From NCBI GenBank assembly GCA_024291935.2, contig CM044311.1:17011001-17075000 (forward strand): DNA of 64,000 nucleotides. Direction: 5' to 3'. The position numbers were made by a program, and so were the translations under genes. This document shows positions 46,876 through 58,751 of this stretch, piece by piece. Every line of letters starts with the position of its first letter. Positions within the stretch are counted from its first letter, which is position 1. This stretch comes from Okapia johnstoni (taxonomy: Eukaryota; Chordata; Mammalia; Artiodactyla; Giraffidae). The notes below the pieces were generated by a model that saw only the letters and a program-made list of their open reading frames with translations, searched no databases and was not told the origin of the DNA.

Positions 46876-47140
46876 AAAACCATGAAACTGAAACTCCAAT
46901 AATTTGGCCACCTGATGTGAAGAGGCTCTGGAAAAGACTCTGTACTGGAAAAGATTGAAGACAAAATGAGAAGGGGGTGATAGAGAGTAAGATGGTTAGA
47001 TGGCATCACCGACTCAACGGGCACGAATTTGAGCAAATTCTGGGATACAGTGAAGGACAAGGAAGCCTGGAGAGCTGCAGTCCATGGGACTGCAAAGAGG
47101 CGGACGCCACTTAGTGACTGAACAATAACAAAAGCCATGA
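46876..47140 (+). mobile_element. BovB 3' fragment, older class, with target duplication
   Basis: Element 46886-47130 ends 'gtgactgaacaataac'. Direct repeats 'aaaaccatga' (46876-46885) and 'aaagccatga' (47131-47140) differ by one base. Small deletions occur in the coding remnant. Confidence 0.9.
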
Positions 47141-47438
47141 GATTACCTGTGGAGAGCTTTTACTGGAGAATAAAAATGGCACAGCTCTGTATGCTATGTC
47201 ATCTCATCTTTTGAGGTTCAGAAGAAGAAAATCTCACAAAGGAGAGCCAGGAAGTTGAGACTCTTTTGGAAGTCAAATGTAAAAAGTTTCCAAGAAGGAA
47301 GCGATGAATGTTCTGAAGTACTGTTGAGAAGTGGAATGAAATGAGAATTAAGAGCTTTGTGGAAGAATGAAAGTTTTTGACAACACTTTCAGTAGCATAC
47401 TGGGGTTGAAAGTCTTATTGAGAACTCTAAAGAAAATG

Positions 47439-47640
47439 GTGCTGTGTGCTCAGCGGTTCAGTCGTGTCCGACTCTTTGCAACCCCATGGACTGTAACCCA
47501 CCAGACTCCTCTGTCCATGGGGTTCTCCAGGCAAGAATACTGGAGTGGATTGCCATTCCTTTCTCTGGGAGATATTCCTGATCCAGGAATCAAATCAGGG
47601 TCTCCTGCATCACAGGCGGATTCTTTATCGACTGAGATAT
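47439..47640 (-). mobile_element. Bov-tA SINE, minus strand
   Basis: Tail 'gctcagcggttcagtcgtgtccg' region at the left, head 'gcggattctttatcgactgagatatgagg' at the right. Confidence 0.92.
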
Positions 47641-47674
47641 GAGGAAAATAAAGTCAAATATTGCTAATTTCTCT

Positions 47675-49442
47675 TGAAGAGCAATCAATGCAAAGAAATA
47701 GAGGAAAACAATAGAATGGGAAAGACTAGAGATCTCTTCAAGAAAATTAGAGATACCAAGGAAACATTTCAGGCAAAGATGAGCTCAATAAAGGACAGAA
47801 ATGGTAGAGACCTAACAGAAGCAGAAGATACTAAGAAGAGGTGGCAAGAATACACAGAACTATACAAAAAAGATCTTCACAATCCAGATAATCACTATGG
47901 TGTGATCACTCACACTCACCTAGATCCAGACATCCTAGAATGTGAAGTCAAGTGGGCCTTAGGAAGCATCACTATGAACAAAGCTAGTGGAGGTGATGGA
48001 ATTCCAGTTGAACTATTTCAAATCCTAAAACAGGATGTTCTGAAAGTGCTGCACTCAATATGCCAGCAAATCTGAAAAACTCAGCAGTGGCCACAGGACT
48101 GGAAAAGGTCAGTTTTCATTCCAATCTCAAAGAAAGGCAATGCCAAAGAATGTATTCAAACTACTGCACAATTGCACTCATTTCACACGCTAGTAAAGTA
48201 ATGCTCAAAATTCCCCAAGCCAGGCTTCAGCAATACGTGAACCAAGAGCTTCCAGATGTTCAAGCTGGTTTTAGAAAAGGTAGAGGAACCAAAGATCAAA
48301 TTGCCAACATCCGCTAGATCACACAAAAAGCAAGAGAGTTCCAGAAAAACATCTACTTCTGTTTTACTGACTATGCCAAAGCCTTTGACTGTGTGGATCA
48401 CAATAAACTGTGGAAAATTCTGAAAGAGATGGGAATACCAGACCGCCTGACCTGTTTCTTGAGAAACCTGTATGCAGGTCAGGAAGCAACAGTTAGAACT
48501 GGACATGGATCAACAGACTGGTTCCAAATAGGAAAAGGAGTACGTCAAGGCTATATATTGTCACCCTGCTTATTTAACTTATATGCAGAGTACATCATGA
48601 GAAACACTGGGCTGGAGGAAGAACAAGCTGGAATCAATTTGCCTGGAGAAATATCAATAACCTCAGATATGCAGATGACACTACCCTTTTGGCAGAAAGT
48701 GAAGAACTAAAGAGCCTCTTGATGAAAGTGAAAGAGGAGAGTCAAAATGTTGGCTTAAAGCTCAACATTCAGAAAACTAAGATCATGGCATCTGGTCCCA
48801 TCACTTCATGGGAGATAGATGGGGAAAGAGTGGAAACAGTGTCAGACTTTATTTTTTTGGGCTCCAAGATCACTGCAGATAGTGATTGCAGCCATGAAAT
48901 TAAAAAACGCTTACTCCTTAGAAGGAAAGTTATGACCAACTTAGACAGCATGTTATAAAGCAGAGACATTACTTTGCCAACAAAAGTCCGTCTAGTCAAG
49001 GCTATGGTTTTTCCAGTAGTCATGTATGGATGTGAGAGTTGGACTATAAAGAAAGCTGAGCACCGCAGAATTGATGCTTTTGAACTGTGGTGTTGGAGAA
49101 GACTCTTGAGAGTCCCTTGGACTGCAAGGAGATCCAACCAGTCCATCCTAAAGGAGATCAGTCCCAGGTGTTCATTGAAAGGAATGATGTTGAAGCTGAA
49201 ACTCCAATACTTTGGCCACCTGATGTGAAGAGCTGACTCATTTGAAAAGACCCTGATGCTGGGAAATATGGAGGGCAGGAGGAGAAGGGGACAACTGAGG
49301 ATGAGATGGTTGGATGGCATCACCGTCTCAATGGACATGGGTTTGGGTAGGCTCAAGGAGTTGATGATAGACGGTGAGGCCTAGCATTCTGTGGTTCATG
49401 GTGTCGAAAGAGTGAGACACGACTGAGCAACTGAACTGAACT
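47675..49442 (+). mobile_element. BovB LINE, 1.77 kb
   Basis: 5' truncated in the linker ahead of RT, with a complete 3' end ('gactgagcaactgaactgaactgag'). The relatively low number of lesions and the (GAACT)n tail suggest a later insertion than the 46886 copy. Confidence 0.92.
47677..49430 (+). pseudogene. BovB reverse transcriptase ORF, broken
   Basis: No endonuclease. In order: CKEIEENNRMGKTRDLFKKI, the WALGS..MNKASGGDGIPVELF block, AGFRKGRGT, KAFDCVDHNKLW, RQGYILSPCLFNLYAEYIM, the catalytic Tyr-Ala-Asp-Asp at 48668-48679, and [13 protein letters not shown] to QYFGHLM at the C-terminal side. Lesions: TGA replacing Trp near 48073, a small insertion near 48150, TAG replacing Trp near 48315-48317, a frameshift near 48636, TAA near 48955 and TGA near 49226. 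RT residues look conserved, but the frame is in about six pieces. Confidence 0.88.
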
Positions 49443-49860
49443 GAGCTGAACTTCTAAGATAAGTGGGAGAATGGGGTAGTAGAGTTGTGGAACCCAGGAT
49501 ATATTTGCTGTTGTTTGAGATGGCTACATTTTTTGCCTGTTATTTTTATTTTTAAAATGGGAGAAATTAAGGACTATGTGCTGTTAGAAATCATCCAGTA
49601 TAAAGAAAGACTTGTTGAAGGAAGAGAGGAAGATCATTGTAGGTGTAAAATTCGTGAATAGATGGTAAGTTATGAGACGTTAGGAAACAAGGGAGAAGAG
49701 AATAGTTGGCCTGAGATTAAGACATGAAAGTTATTTTATTTTAAACAGAGGAAAGGTAATGAATGCAGGTATAGAAATATATAGGTAATCAAAGTTGGCA
49801 ATCTAATTTTCCAAATTATGGACACAGAAAGAGTCTGCTCCACAGGGGAAAGAATAAAGC

Positions 49861-51774
49861 AGAGACTGAGAGAAAGAGAGATGGAAAGAGAGACATTTCG
49901 AATTCCCTGCTGCCTCGATTCCCTATTTGCGTTTGTTCCTGAGCCCTAGCCACATTCTGATCCCTGGGAGGTACCCACATGTTTTATGCCATGTTCCCTT
50001 TTGTGAATATGACATAAGCTCCAGGGAGTGTCTGTTGCTTACAACCAAAAACATTGTAACCAATACAAATAGGAACTGTATTTTTCATTATGTGAGATTG
50101 ACTGTTGGGAAATTCTAAGCTCCTCACCCCTCTACGAGACCCCTGAGAGGGTTCTCACTTACCATGCAGGGGTTGGGGGGACTCATAATTTTATATCTAG
50201 ATTTACTTCTTTAGAGTGATTACTGGACAATATTTCCTATAACTTGTTCAAACATTGATTTTCTTTATTGTACTAACAATAAAATCACGTGCCCTGGTGT
50301 TTTCCACAAGCCAGTTTCCTTAAAGCCTTTATTTTATTTCATTTGACTTGCTTGCATTTTTCAGAAGTGCATATTGACCTAGTTGTAGAAATGTGACTAG
50401 CAGGAGCAATGGCAATACAGAAGGCCTATAGTTCTTAAACTGTTCAGTGATCTGAAGAATTTCCTTTCATTTCTAATCACACCAGTGAGATTTTCTTGGC
50501 CTTGAATCTATGAGAACTGGGTAGAATTTGGGTCATTGTAATGTCAGCACAATGTATTTTTGTAAATCACTAAGTTCCCTGAAATCCTTCTACTTGAGAG
50601 TAAACAGTCTCTGTTTAGTATGAGCAATGAAAAGTGAGTAAGTGTGGAGTAAGCTTGTGATATACACTCTAAAATAAATGGATTTTTCCCCTGCATCTAC
50701 AGAGGGAAGAACAGTAGAATCAGGTAATGTGATTTCTAGCTCATTTACTAATGGATACCCTCCTTTGAGTCAATTTGCTCTTGTGTGTTGGCCCTTGCTT
50801 TGTGTTCCTGGCCAGTTTTCACAGAAATAGGGACACTATTTACTTTTTCCATGTATTTTCATCCCCAGGGAACTGTCTCCAATTCAACTATCTGGCATGC
50901 CTTAAAAAGCACTTGAGTGCTAGAATGTTGATAACAAAGGAAATCTCAACTTATATCTGGACCCAAAATATGAACCCTTTAAGTCAGCACTGGTGACTAT
51001 TTTTGGCAAGTAATTTGTTACATATGCCTGAAAAAATGATGGATGTGGAAAGTAAGAAGAAACAAGAGGTCATGTGTAGCAGGTTAAGAAAAATATATTT
51101 ATTTTTCCCCTTCTCCTAACAGGTCTCAGGGAATTATCAAAAGTCTTTGGGAGGGAGACCACAGGATAAGATTCAATCTAAGGCCACAGGATAAGATTCA
51201 ACCTGAGCTCAACTTTGTGAGAGTGGCTGTACCCGAGCCTATATCAACGTAACACATAGTAGAGACCTCTATTAATCCCATGTCTTTTAAGAGTTCCTTC
51301 ATTTACAATTTGTTCAGTGAAATCCTCTATCAGAAAGTGAAGATGAATAACAAATCTATTTCAAGTTAGTAAATGCCAGTTTGAATTAACAGGTTCATTA
51401 AAATATCATTGCGCTTAACATGTTTTAGCACCCAAAGTTTCTGGCTGTGGCAAAATTAACCTAAGCCAAGATGTTCATTCACCTTCTTTGGGAGAGTTAT
51501 CTGAAATCTCAGCTACTAGAGATATATAAACTGGCAAGCAGGTGAAACATCAGTCTACATCTTTTCTTTCTTTGTGCTCTGATCTTGATTCTTCTATGAA
51601 TGTCTTGTAAGAAAAGCTCCCTCCAAAGTAGACATGATGTTGTTTTAAATGGCAGGATATACTGAAGTATTTTAAAGAACTACAACATAACACCAACAAG
51701 TCATAGGCACTTAGACGTTTGTTGAGTGAATGAAGAGAAATAAGCACACACATTGGTAAAAGGTATAAAACATT
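49861..51774. other. Mostly unassigned DNA
   Basis: 49900-50070 has the look of another old repeat ('tctgttgcttacaaccaaaa'), not named. 51157-51207 is a 25 bp unit in tandem twice ('ccacaggataagattcaa'). No gene is supported. Confidence 0.45.
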
Positions 51775-52007
51775 TCTGGGACTGGCCTGGTAGCTCAGCT
51801 GTAAAGAATCCACTTGCCAATGCAGGAGACACTGGATTTTATATCTGGGTCAGGAAGATCCCCTGGAGAAGGAAATGGCAACCCACTCCAGTATTCTTCC
51901 CTGGGAAATCCCATGGACAGAGAAGCCTGGCAGACTACATTCCATGGAGTCACAGAGTCTGACACAACTTAGTGACTAAACAACACAACAACAACAAATA
52001 AAACATT
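51765..52007 (+). mobile_element. Bov-tA SINE with target duplication
   Basis: Element 51775-51997 ends in (CAA)n. Direct repeats 'ataaaacatt' at 51765-51774 and 51998-52007. It inserted just left of an older BovB 5' end. Confidence 0.92.
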
Positions 52008-52013
52008 CTAAAC

Positions 52014-52735
52014 AGAGGGTGAAAGAGAAGAATGAAAAAGCTGGTTTAAAACTAAACATAAAAAAACTAAGATCATGGCACCTGGCCCTCTCCCTTCATG
52101 GCATATAGAAGGGGAAAAGGTCAAAGGATTGACAAATTTCCTCTTCTTGGGCGCTAAAATCACTGCAGATGGTGACTGCAGCCATGAAATCAAAAGATGA
52201 TTGCTTCTTGGCAGGGAAGCTATGCCAAAACTAGACAGTATGCTAAAAAGCAAAGACATCATTTTGCTGACAAAGGTCTGTATATTCAAGGTTATGGTCT
52301 TTCCAGTGGTCACATATGGTTGTGAGAGCTGGATCGTAAAGATGGCAGAGCGCCAAAGAATCGATGCCTTTGAAATGTGGTGCTGGAGAAGATTCCTGAG
52401 AATCCTTTGGAAAGCAAGGAGACCAAGCCAGTCAATCTTAAAGGAAGTCAACCCTGAATACTCATTGAAAGAACTGATGCTGAAGCTGAAGTTCTGATAT
52501 TTTGGTCACCTGATGCGAGCAGCTGACTCATTGGAAAAGACCTTGATGCTGGGAAAGATTGAGGGCATAAGGATAAGAGGGTGTCAGAGGATGAAATGGC
52601 TGGATGTCATCACTGATGCAGTGGGCGTGAACTTGGGCAAATTCCAGGAGATGGTGAGGGATGCGGAGACCTCGTTTGCTGCACACCATGGGGTCACAAA
52701 GAGTTGGACATGACTGGGCAAATGAACAACAACAA
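52014..52735 (+). mobile_element. BovB LINE, older class, 5'-truncated
   Basis: Starts at the coding block after YADD ('gtgaaagagaagaatgaaaaagctgg') and ends 'gactgggcaaatgaacaacaacaatagc', the older AAC-type tail. Stops occur at about 52197-52199 and 52495. It is more diverged from the other copies than the (GAACT)n class. Confidence 0.9.
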
Positions 52736-53922
52736 TAGCAAACAGAATTACCTAATTCTTAAAAGATAAGCGCAAATAGAATCTGAATTCACGCATGGGA
52801 TTTGGTAGAAATAACTCAGTTGCCTGATGGGTATTACACGTATCATGTGCAATTTCCTGTATTAAGTTGTTATGAAGAACAAAATAGAGCCATCTTTATC
52901 CTGTTTTCTTCCACACACTGTGATAAGAAATTGAAATTTGGATTTGGGTTTAATGAGCTATCTTTCTTACTAAGGCCGGAAAGTTGTAAGCAAGTTGTCT
53001 AGTCACTAAGATAAAGGCACAAAGTTAAATTTGGGAATCTGTCTGAAACTTTTCTTCCAATTCTCTAAGTTTTCTTTCCTAAAATGAAAGAATATTTAAA
53101 TAAAATATAAAAAATTATGCATATATTCTAATGTATAAAGAGATTATACACACTTATATGTATAGGCACATACATCATATATATCACTTACACATCATAT
53201 GTCCACTTTATATAATATGTATACCTTATAGTACAACATACTTTTGTGTAACAAGTAAAACTATAATAGTGTGTAATAATGTAATATATTAAAATATATA
53301 TTTTTTATTTATATATACAAATATATATCATATATTTGTATCATATACAAATTTGTATCATATACAATTATATATATATATATACATATATATATATACA
53401 CACACATATATATATATATGCACATTTTATTTGGCTCTGTATTAATTTTGGTGTCAATAGAAAAAGGGAATTGTGTTAGTTTCCTGAAGTGGAAACAAAT
53501 AAGTGAATACAGGAAATAAAATGAAAGAAGGGACATTTCTGAAAACTCAATGAATGATTTAGAAGATTAAATTTCATCATTACCTCAAAACACAAAGTCA
53601 CAATACAAAAACAATAAAACTGATGTTATAAGCAACAAGGTATGAAATACAGGAAATTTCTAAGAGACTTCATGCAGAAATACTTGGAGATCCAGGAAAA
53701 GCAAAATGAGTAAAGGTATAAAAATTAATAATCAAATACATATCTTAATTTCTCAAACTGAGGGCAGAGATTCTAGAACAAAAAAATTCACTGAAGTCCA
53801 GAAATAACTAACAAAAATGACAGGCATTTTTTGTAGGCTGGTAACATTCTTGATCTATAAACATTAAGAAGATATTTTCAGGTTTCTAGGATTACTTAAG
53901 TTTATTTATTTATTTATTTACT
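52736..53922. other. Unassigned AT-rich DNA
   Basis: Apart from the TA-rich block at 53280-53420, nothing was recognised. Confidence 0.5.
53280..53420. repeat. (TA)n-rich simple repeat
   Basis: Imperfect TA/TACA repeats, including 'tatatatatatatacatatatatata', with repeated 'tttgtatcatatacaa' units at about 53334-53366. Confidence 0.9.
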
Positions 53923-54139
53923 GGGGGCTTCCCTGGTGGCTCAGATGGTATAGAATACTAGAATGGATTGCCATTTCCTTCTCCAGGGGGCCGATCTTCC
54001 TAACCCAGGAATCGAACTTGGGTCCCCTGGAGAAGGAAATGGCAACACATTCTAGTATTCTTTCCTGAAAAGCCTGGCAGGCTACAGTGCATGGGGTCCC
54101 AAAGAGTTGGACATGACTGAGCAACTGACACACAACAGT
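53923..54139 (+). mobile_element. Bov-tA SINE with internal fold-back inversion
   Basis: The plus-strand head begins normally (53923-53954), then 53955-54023 is inverted SINE sequence, and plus-strand A-unit sequence resumes at 54024. The arms 53955-53990 and 54024-54058 are inverted repeats with about three mismatches. Both carry the unusual 'ttctagtat' where the family has 'ctccagtat'. The end reads 'gactgagcaactgacacacaac'. Confidence 0.9.
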
Positions 54140-54544
54140 TTATTCAATGAGGAAAGATAATTAGTTTAACAAAAAAAGCTTCCTGTTTTATCCACACAGA
54201 AGCTGAAATTCAGTGGCAAAGCATTTGCAGTAGTTTGACTGACCAAGGCAGCAATCCCCAAATTACTTGCAGATAAAAGGAAAAGTTACAAGTAATTTCT
54301 GAGTATCTTATTTGCAGAAGTATCTCAATGAAAATAAAATTAAATCATTTAGCAACTTCAAAACAGAGAAAAATGAGTTGTGGTAGAAATATTCATCAGA
54401 GGAATGTAAAGATGAATATTTATGAATCATAACAAAGTGATTACAAACTACAAAACAAATAAGATAGCATTCTTGGTACTTAAACACAAGAATGAAAGGA
54501 ATGGTTATTTGTAGCTTAATCGTTGACTAGGAGTAAAATTCTGA
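54140..54544. other. Unassigned DNA
   Basis: No feature was recognised. Confidence 0.5.
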
Positions 54545-54785
54545 ATTTTTATAATTTTTGACAGTTTTGCAGTTGCTCACTCAGTTGTGTCTGACTGTCT
54601 GTGACTATATGGACTGCAGCCTGCCAGGCTCCTCTGTCCATGGAATTCCAAGCAAGAATACTGGAGTGGGTTGCCATTTCCTTCTCCATGGGATCTTCCT
54701 AATCCAGGGATCAAACTTGTGTCTCTTGCATTGGCAGGCAGATTCTTTATCACTAGGCCACCAGGAAAGCCCCTATTTTTATAAT
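54545..54785 (-). mobile_element. Bov-tA SINE with target duplication
   Basis: Element 54556-54774 on the minus strand. Perfect direct repeats 'atttttataat' at 54545-54555 and 54775-54785. Confidence 0.94.
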
Positions 54786-54892
54786 ACCAAAGAAGAAATA
54801 TTAAATATGACTTAAAAATAATGTACAAAATAATAAAGTTGCTTCTCAAGTGACTGAGGAACTTGGTCAGATTTTTAAAGTTCTACCATCAT

Positions 54893-55027
54893 TGAGAGTG
54901 AAAGTACTAGTTACTCAGTTGGGTCTGACTCTTTGTGACCCCATGGACTGTAGCCTACCAAGCTCCTCTGTCCATGGAATTCTCCAGTCAAGAATACTGG
55001 AGTGGGTAGCTATTTCCCTTCTCCAGC
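54893..55027 (-). mobile_element. Bov-A unit without head
   Basis: Minus-strand A unit and tail from 'gtgaaagtactagttactcag' to 'tatttcccttctccag'. It ends exactly where the A unit meets the tRNA-like head in Bov-tA. Confidence 0.88.
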
Positions 55028-55455
55028 ATTAACAAGTAACAAAAGAGAAAATACAAAGATATAGGTGGGTATAAAATAATAGAGAAGGAATAATCCAAGA
55101 AATATTTTCACCATTAACATGGATGCAATAGATTCTACAGCTTTAGGAAAATTCAAATCAGGTTTAGAAAGTCCACTTTTAAAAGTCAAAGAAAACCACT
55201 TAGAATAATAAAAACGCTGAAAATTGAAGGGTAGTCAGAATTGAAAAGAGCAAATGTAAATGCAAATATAAGAAGTAGAGTAGTATTACATACCTAAGAA
55301 AATGGTATGTAAGTCAAAAGCTTTTCAAGAAACTATGATGGATATTTTATAATGGCAAAATGTTAGAAATCTTTATAGAAGATATAAAAAGCATAAAAAG
55401 CAGTGAGTTGAATAGTAAAGCTTAAAATATCTCAAGCACAGATAAAATTAGTTTG
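55028..55455. other. Unassigned AT-rich DNA
   Basis: No feature was recognised. Confidence 0.5.
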
Positions 55456-56122
55456 AAAAGCTCTATCTCTTTTGATTATAGTTTCCTTAGGTATACGTAC
55501 AGTAGTGGGATTGTTGGATCATGTAGTAGTTCTATCCTTAGTTTTTTAAGGTAGGACATGGAAGTAACCTAGATGTCCACTGACAGATGAATGGATACAG
55601 AAATTGTTGTATATACATACAATGGAATATTACTTGACTATAAAAAGAACACATTTGAGTCCATCCTAATGAGGTGGATGAACCTAGAGCCTATTATATA
55701 GACTGAAGTAAGTCAAAAAGAGAAAGACAAATATTGTATATTAGCACATACATCTGAAATCTTGAAAGACAGTACTAATGAATCTATCTTCAGGGAAGCA
55801 ATGGAGATGCAGACATAGAAAACAGACTTATGGACACGGTGTTGGAAGGGGAGACAAATTGAGAAAATAGAGTGGAAACATATACATTACCACGTGTAAA
55901 ATAAATAGCAAGTGGGAATTTGCTGTGTGACACAGGGAACTCAACCCAGTGCTCTGTAACAACCTAAAGGGAGGGGAGGGGAGGGAGATAGGAGGGTGTT
56001 TCAGGAGGGAGGGGTCATATGTGTACCTGTGGCTGATTTATGTTGATGTATGGCCGAAACAAACACAATATTGTAAAGCAATTATTCTCCAATAAAAAAT
56101 AAATAAATAAAAGCTGTATCTC
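55456..56122 (+). mobile_element. L1 (ruminant type) 3' end with target duplication
   Basis: Element 55470-56108 is L1 3' sequence ('gatgaatggatacagaaattgttgtatatacatacaatggaatatta', 'gcaagtgggaatttgctgtgtgac', 'attattctccaataaaaa') with an A-rich tail. A deletion is likely near 55550, where ORF2-side sequence joins the 3' part. Direct repeats 'aaaagctctatctc' (55456-55469) and 'aaaagctgtatctc' (56109-56122) differ by one base. Confidence 0.92.
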
Positions 56123-56414
56123 ACAAATTCATCATATAACGAAAAAATTACCACAGCCCTCTTAGACATCAATAGATACCTTAGATACTCAATATCAATG
56201 AATTTAATATTCTCAGAGTATAACATAGTCAAATTAGAAGTGGCCTACAAAATATGGGAGACCATAATAGAGATGAGCAAGATTGATGAAGGATTCACTG
56301 ATGGCTGGATGGTTAGATGAGTGAATGAATGGGTGGATGAATGGATAAATGGATGAATAGATAGATCAATAGATAAACAGTTACAATTTCTATCAATTTG
56401 CTTTTTAAACAATA
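56123..56414. other. Unassigned DNA with GATG-type simple repeat
   Basis: Holds the degenerate tetranucleotide repeat listed at 56281-56382. Confidence 0.55.
56281..56382. repeat. (ATGG/ATGA/ATAG)n tetranucleotide repeat
   Basis: Imperfect four-base units ('ggatgaatggataaatggatgaatagatag'). Confidence 0.85.
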
Positions 56415-56632
56415 TGCATGCATGCATACTCAGTCGCTTAGTCATGTGCAACAATCTGTGACCCTGTAGACTGTAGGCTACCATCGTCCTCTCTGCAGGG
56501 ACTTCCCAGGCAAGCATACTGGATAGGGTTACCATTTCCTCCTCTGGAGGAACTTTATGACCCAGGGATTGAACCTGAGTGTCCTATGTCTCCTGTATTG
56601 GCAGATGGATTCTTTACCACTGTGCTACCACA
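56415..56632 (-). mobile_element. Bov-tA SINE, minus strand
   Basis: Tail 'actcagtcgcttagtcatgtg' at the left, worn A unit, head 'gatggattctttaccactgtgctacc' at the right. More diverged than most. Confidence 0.88.
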
Positions 56633-57125
56633 CACTATTCCAATTAACTCATGGGATAAAGATAAAATTAATACAAGTACTGTTATAGAAACATTATTTA
56701 GAATTGAATATATTATATTTTCAAAAACTGTGTAATGTGGCTAAGACAGTTGTTCAAATCAAATTAGCCTTCAAAACACTTATAAAAAGGTAACAAAATG
56801 GAATATTATCATTGAACTTAAACATTCCACAATTGAAAGTTATGGAAGAAAAAAGTTAACATTTTTATAGGTTTAGACAGAACTGGTCATAAATATTTAT
56901 GTTCAGTCTACCATGTTTCAATAGAAGTAATTTCATTAGATTAAATATCTTTGCCAACATGTTACCAAAAAAAAAGGTAGCCTAGATGTACTGTAATATC
57001 ACATGATCATGCTAAACACACACACACTGTTTTCCAATTACTTGTGAAATAAGGGCAACATATTTACTTTCTTTTGTATTATTTTCATTTTAATTTTCCT
57101 ATAATCAAAACACAGTACTTTCATT
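56633..57125. other. Unassigned AT-rich DNA
   Basis: No feature was recognised. Confidence 0.5.
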
Positions 57126-57370
57126 ATCAGGAATTTGCTGTTAGGCATGTGTGTGTCCTCAGTCATGTCTGACTCTTTAAGAGCTCATGAACTGTAGCCT
57201 ACCAGGCTCCTCTGTCCATGGAGTTTTCCAGACAAGAACACTGGAGTGGGTTGCTATTTACCACGCCAGTGGAAATTACTGACCCAGGGAGTAAACTCAT
57301 GTCTCTTGTGCCTCCTGCATTGGCAAGTAGATTCCTTACTGCTGTGTCATCTAGGAAGAGCATCAGGATT
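57126..57370 (-). mobile_element. Bov-tA SINE, minus strand
   Basis: Element about 57138-57360, complete, with the head insertion also seen at 45052-45259 ('cttgtgcctcc'). 'atcaggaatt' on the left and 'atcaggattt' on the right are a probable worn target duplication. Confidence 0.9.
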
Positions 57371-58640
57371 TCAGGGTAAACCTATTTAATATAAGTTAAG
57401 AAACTTTGTTGAAGAAAACTGAAATCTTTCTCAGCAAAACAGGGAAAACTGACAATTTTAGAATTTTTTTTAATACTATGCTACTAATTGTAGAAGCTCC
57501 TTATTTATTGTTGCCAAGGTTTTTAAAGAAAGATAAGTTTTCCTAATTACTTGAATATTCTCTCTGACTGATGCTGATGGAGAATAGATGAGACAAACTC
57601 AAGAACCATGTCCAACCACAGCCCGCAAGATACTTCACAAGAACTATAGACAGGTCAGTCTTAGTTCATTTCTAACGACGTAAATACCACATTCTAGCCA
57701 GAGGGTAGGATGTTTTCAATTGGGTAAAGTTCGTGAGTCACACTCCAACAAGAAGGTGAGCAACTGGTTTTCAGAGAATGTCTACATTTTCTATTGATTT
57801 CTTAGGAATAAGGTTTTCTCTTTCACCAATAAGCAATATTAGAAGAAAATGAGATTCCTCTCCTGTTTTAATGCAGTTCCTTCCTCCTTGGTTTTTTTTT
57901 TTTTTTTTTTGGCTATTGTATTCTGTTTGTTCTTTATTTTTGCTTTTCCCTAGGAAATACCTAATGCTTCCAACGACCTTTTAATGGGCACTTGAAAATG
58001 GAATGACTTTTAGCAGAGCTAGTAATCCAGGTAAAAATCATTGCAATGCTTTCATTCAGAGCACTTCCCTAATGTTTTTCACCATAACTCTGTGAAAGTT
58101 TCATTTGGGAATTATTTTTTTGTAAACTGGATGTGCTTTTTCAGTGCCAAGAATGACAAAGTTTAAATTAACACATCCAGCTGTTTCCCACATGCTGGGC
58201 TTAGAGAGGACAGTGTCCAACTTCCTTCCCCTGCTGATCCTGCCCCTGGGTTCTTATCACCTCCCCACCCCTCCACATACTCCTGCAATGACAGGCCCTG
58301 GCTTGGTCTGAGCTGGGGTAACTGCCATGAAGCAGGTTTTGATAAGAGGCAGGATGTGTGATGTTTCCCATAAAACACAACTGGATTCAAAATACACTGT
58401 TCCCTCTCATACACCAAGGATAGCGCTAAATGCATGCTTGTGACCATCTCATCCATTTCCCAATTACCTGTCTAGAGAACTGTATCAACAAGCAAAATCA
58501 CAACTTTGAAAAAGAAAGAAAATCCCCATGATCATATTCCCAGAGGAATCATATTAGTAAACATCTGGGAGAGGATGGAATTTTGAAGTCAGTTTTATTT
58601 TTACTTTCACCCAACACCATATTTTTTCAGTTCCCAACAT
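57371..58640. other. Non-repeat DNA, GC-richer island at 58160-58460
   Basis: A T20 run lies at 57892-57911. The 300 bp around 58160-58460 is visibly GC-richer than the surroundings and free of recognised repeats. It could be a conserved non-coding element, or simply less decayed sequence. The 97-codon minus-strand open frame there has no recognisable content. Confidence 0.45.
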
Positions 58641-58693
58641 CCTGTGTTAGATAGATATTAGATAGATAGATAGAAACAGAAAGAATAAAGATG

Positions 58694-58730
<37 letters not shown>

Positions 58731-58751
58731 ACATATGTATATATATATATG
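58641..58751. repeat. (GATA)n and (TA)n simple repeats
   Basis: 'agatagatagatag' at about 58660-58675 and a TA run at 58695-58726, followed by 'gtatacatatgtatatatatatat'. Confidence 0.92.

Larger units (their letters stand above)
45960..49860 (+). repeat. Ancient L1M-like element split by three insertions
   Basis: The old family's order runs 45960-46875, resumes at 47141-47438 and again at about 49445-49860 ('gaatgaagagatggtaag...'-like blocks and 'aagacatgaaagttattttat'). Signature blocks include 'attccaggggcagga', 'tttgaaatcattgcaaagtt', 'aatgtcaaatagacatataa' and 'aaagccatgagatt'. BovB (46886-47130), Bov-tA (47439-47640) and BovB (47675-49442) are nested in it. Confidence 0.5.

Noticed and set aside
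48769..49356. 195-codon minus-strand open frame (and similar ones at 4917-5438, 14058-14435, 17609-17989)
   Set aside because: These are antisense shadows of the BovB C-terminal coding region. The recurring [23 protein letters not shown] pattern is simply BovB read backwards.
58163..58456. 97-codon minus-strand open frame in the GC-richer island
   Set aside because: No recognisable motif. GC-rich DNA gives longer chance frames.
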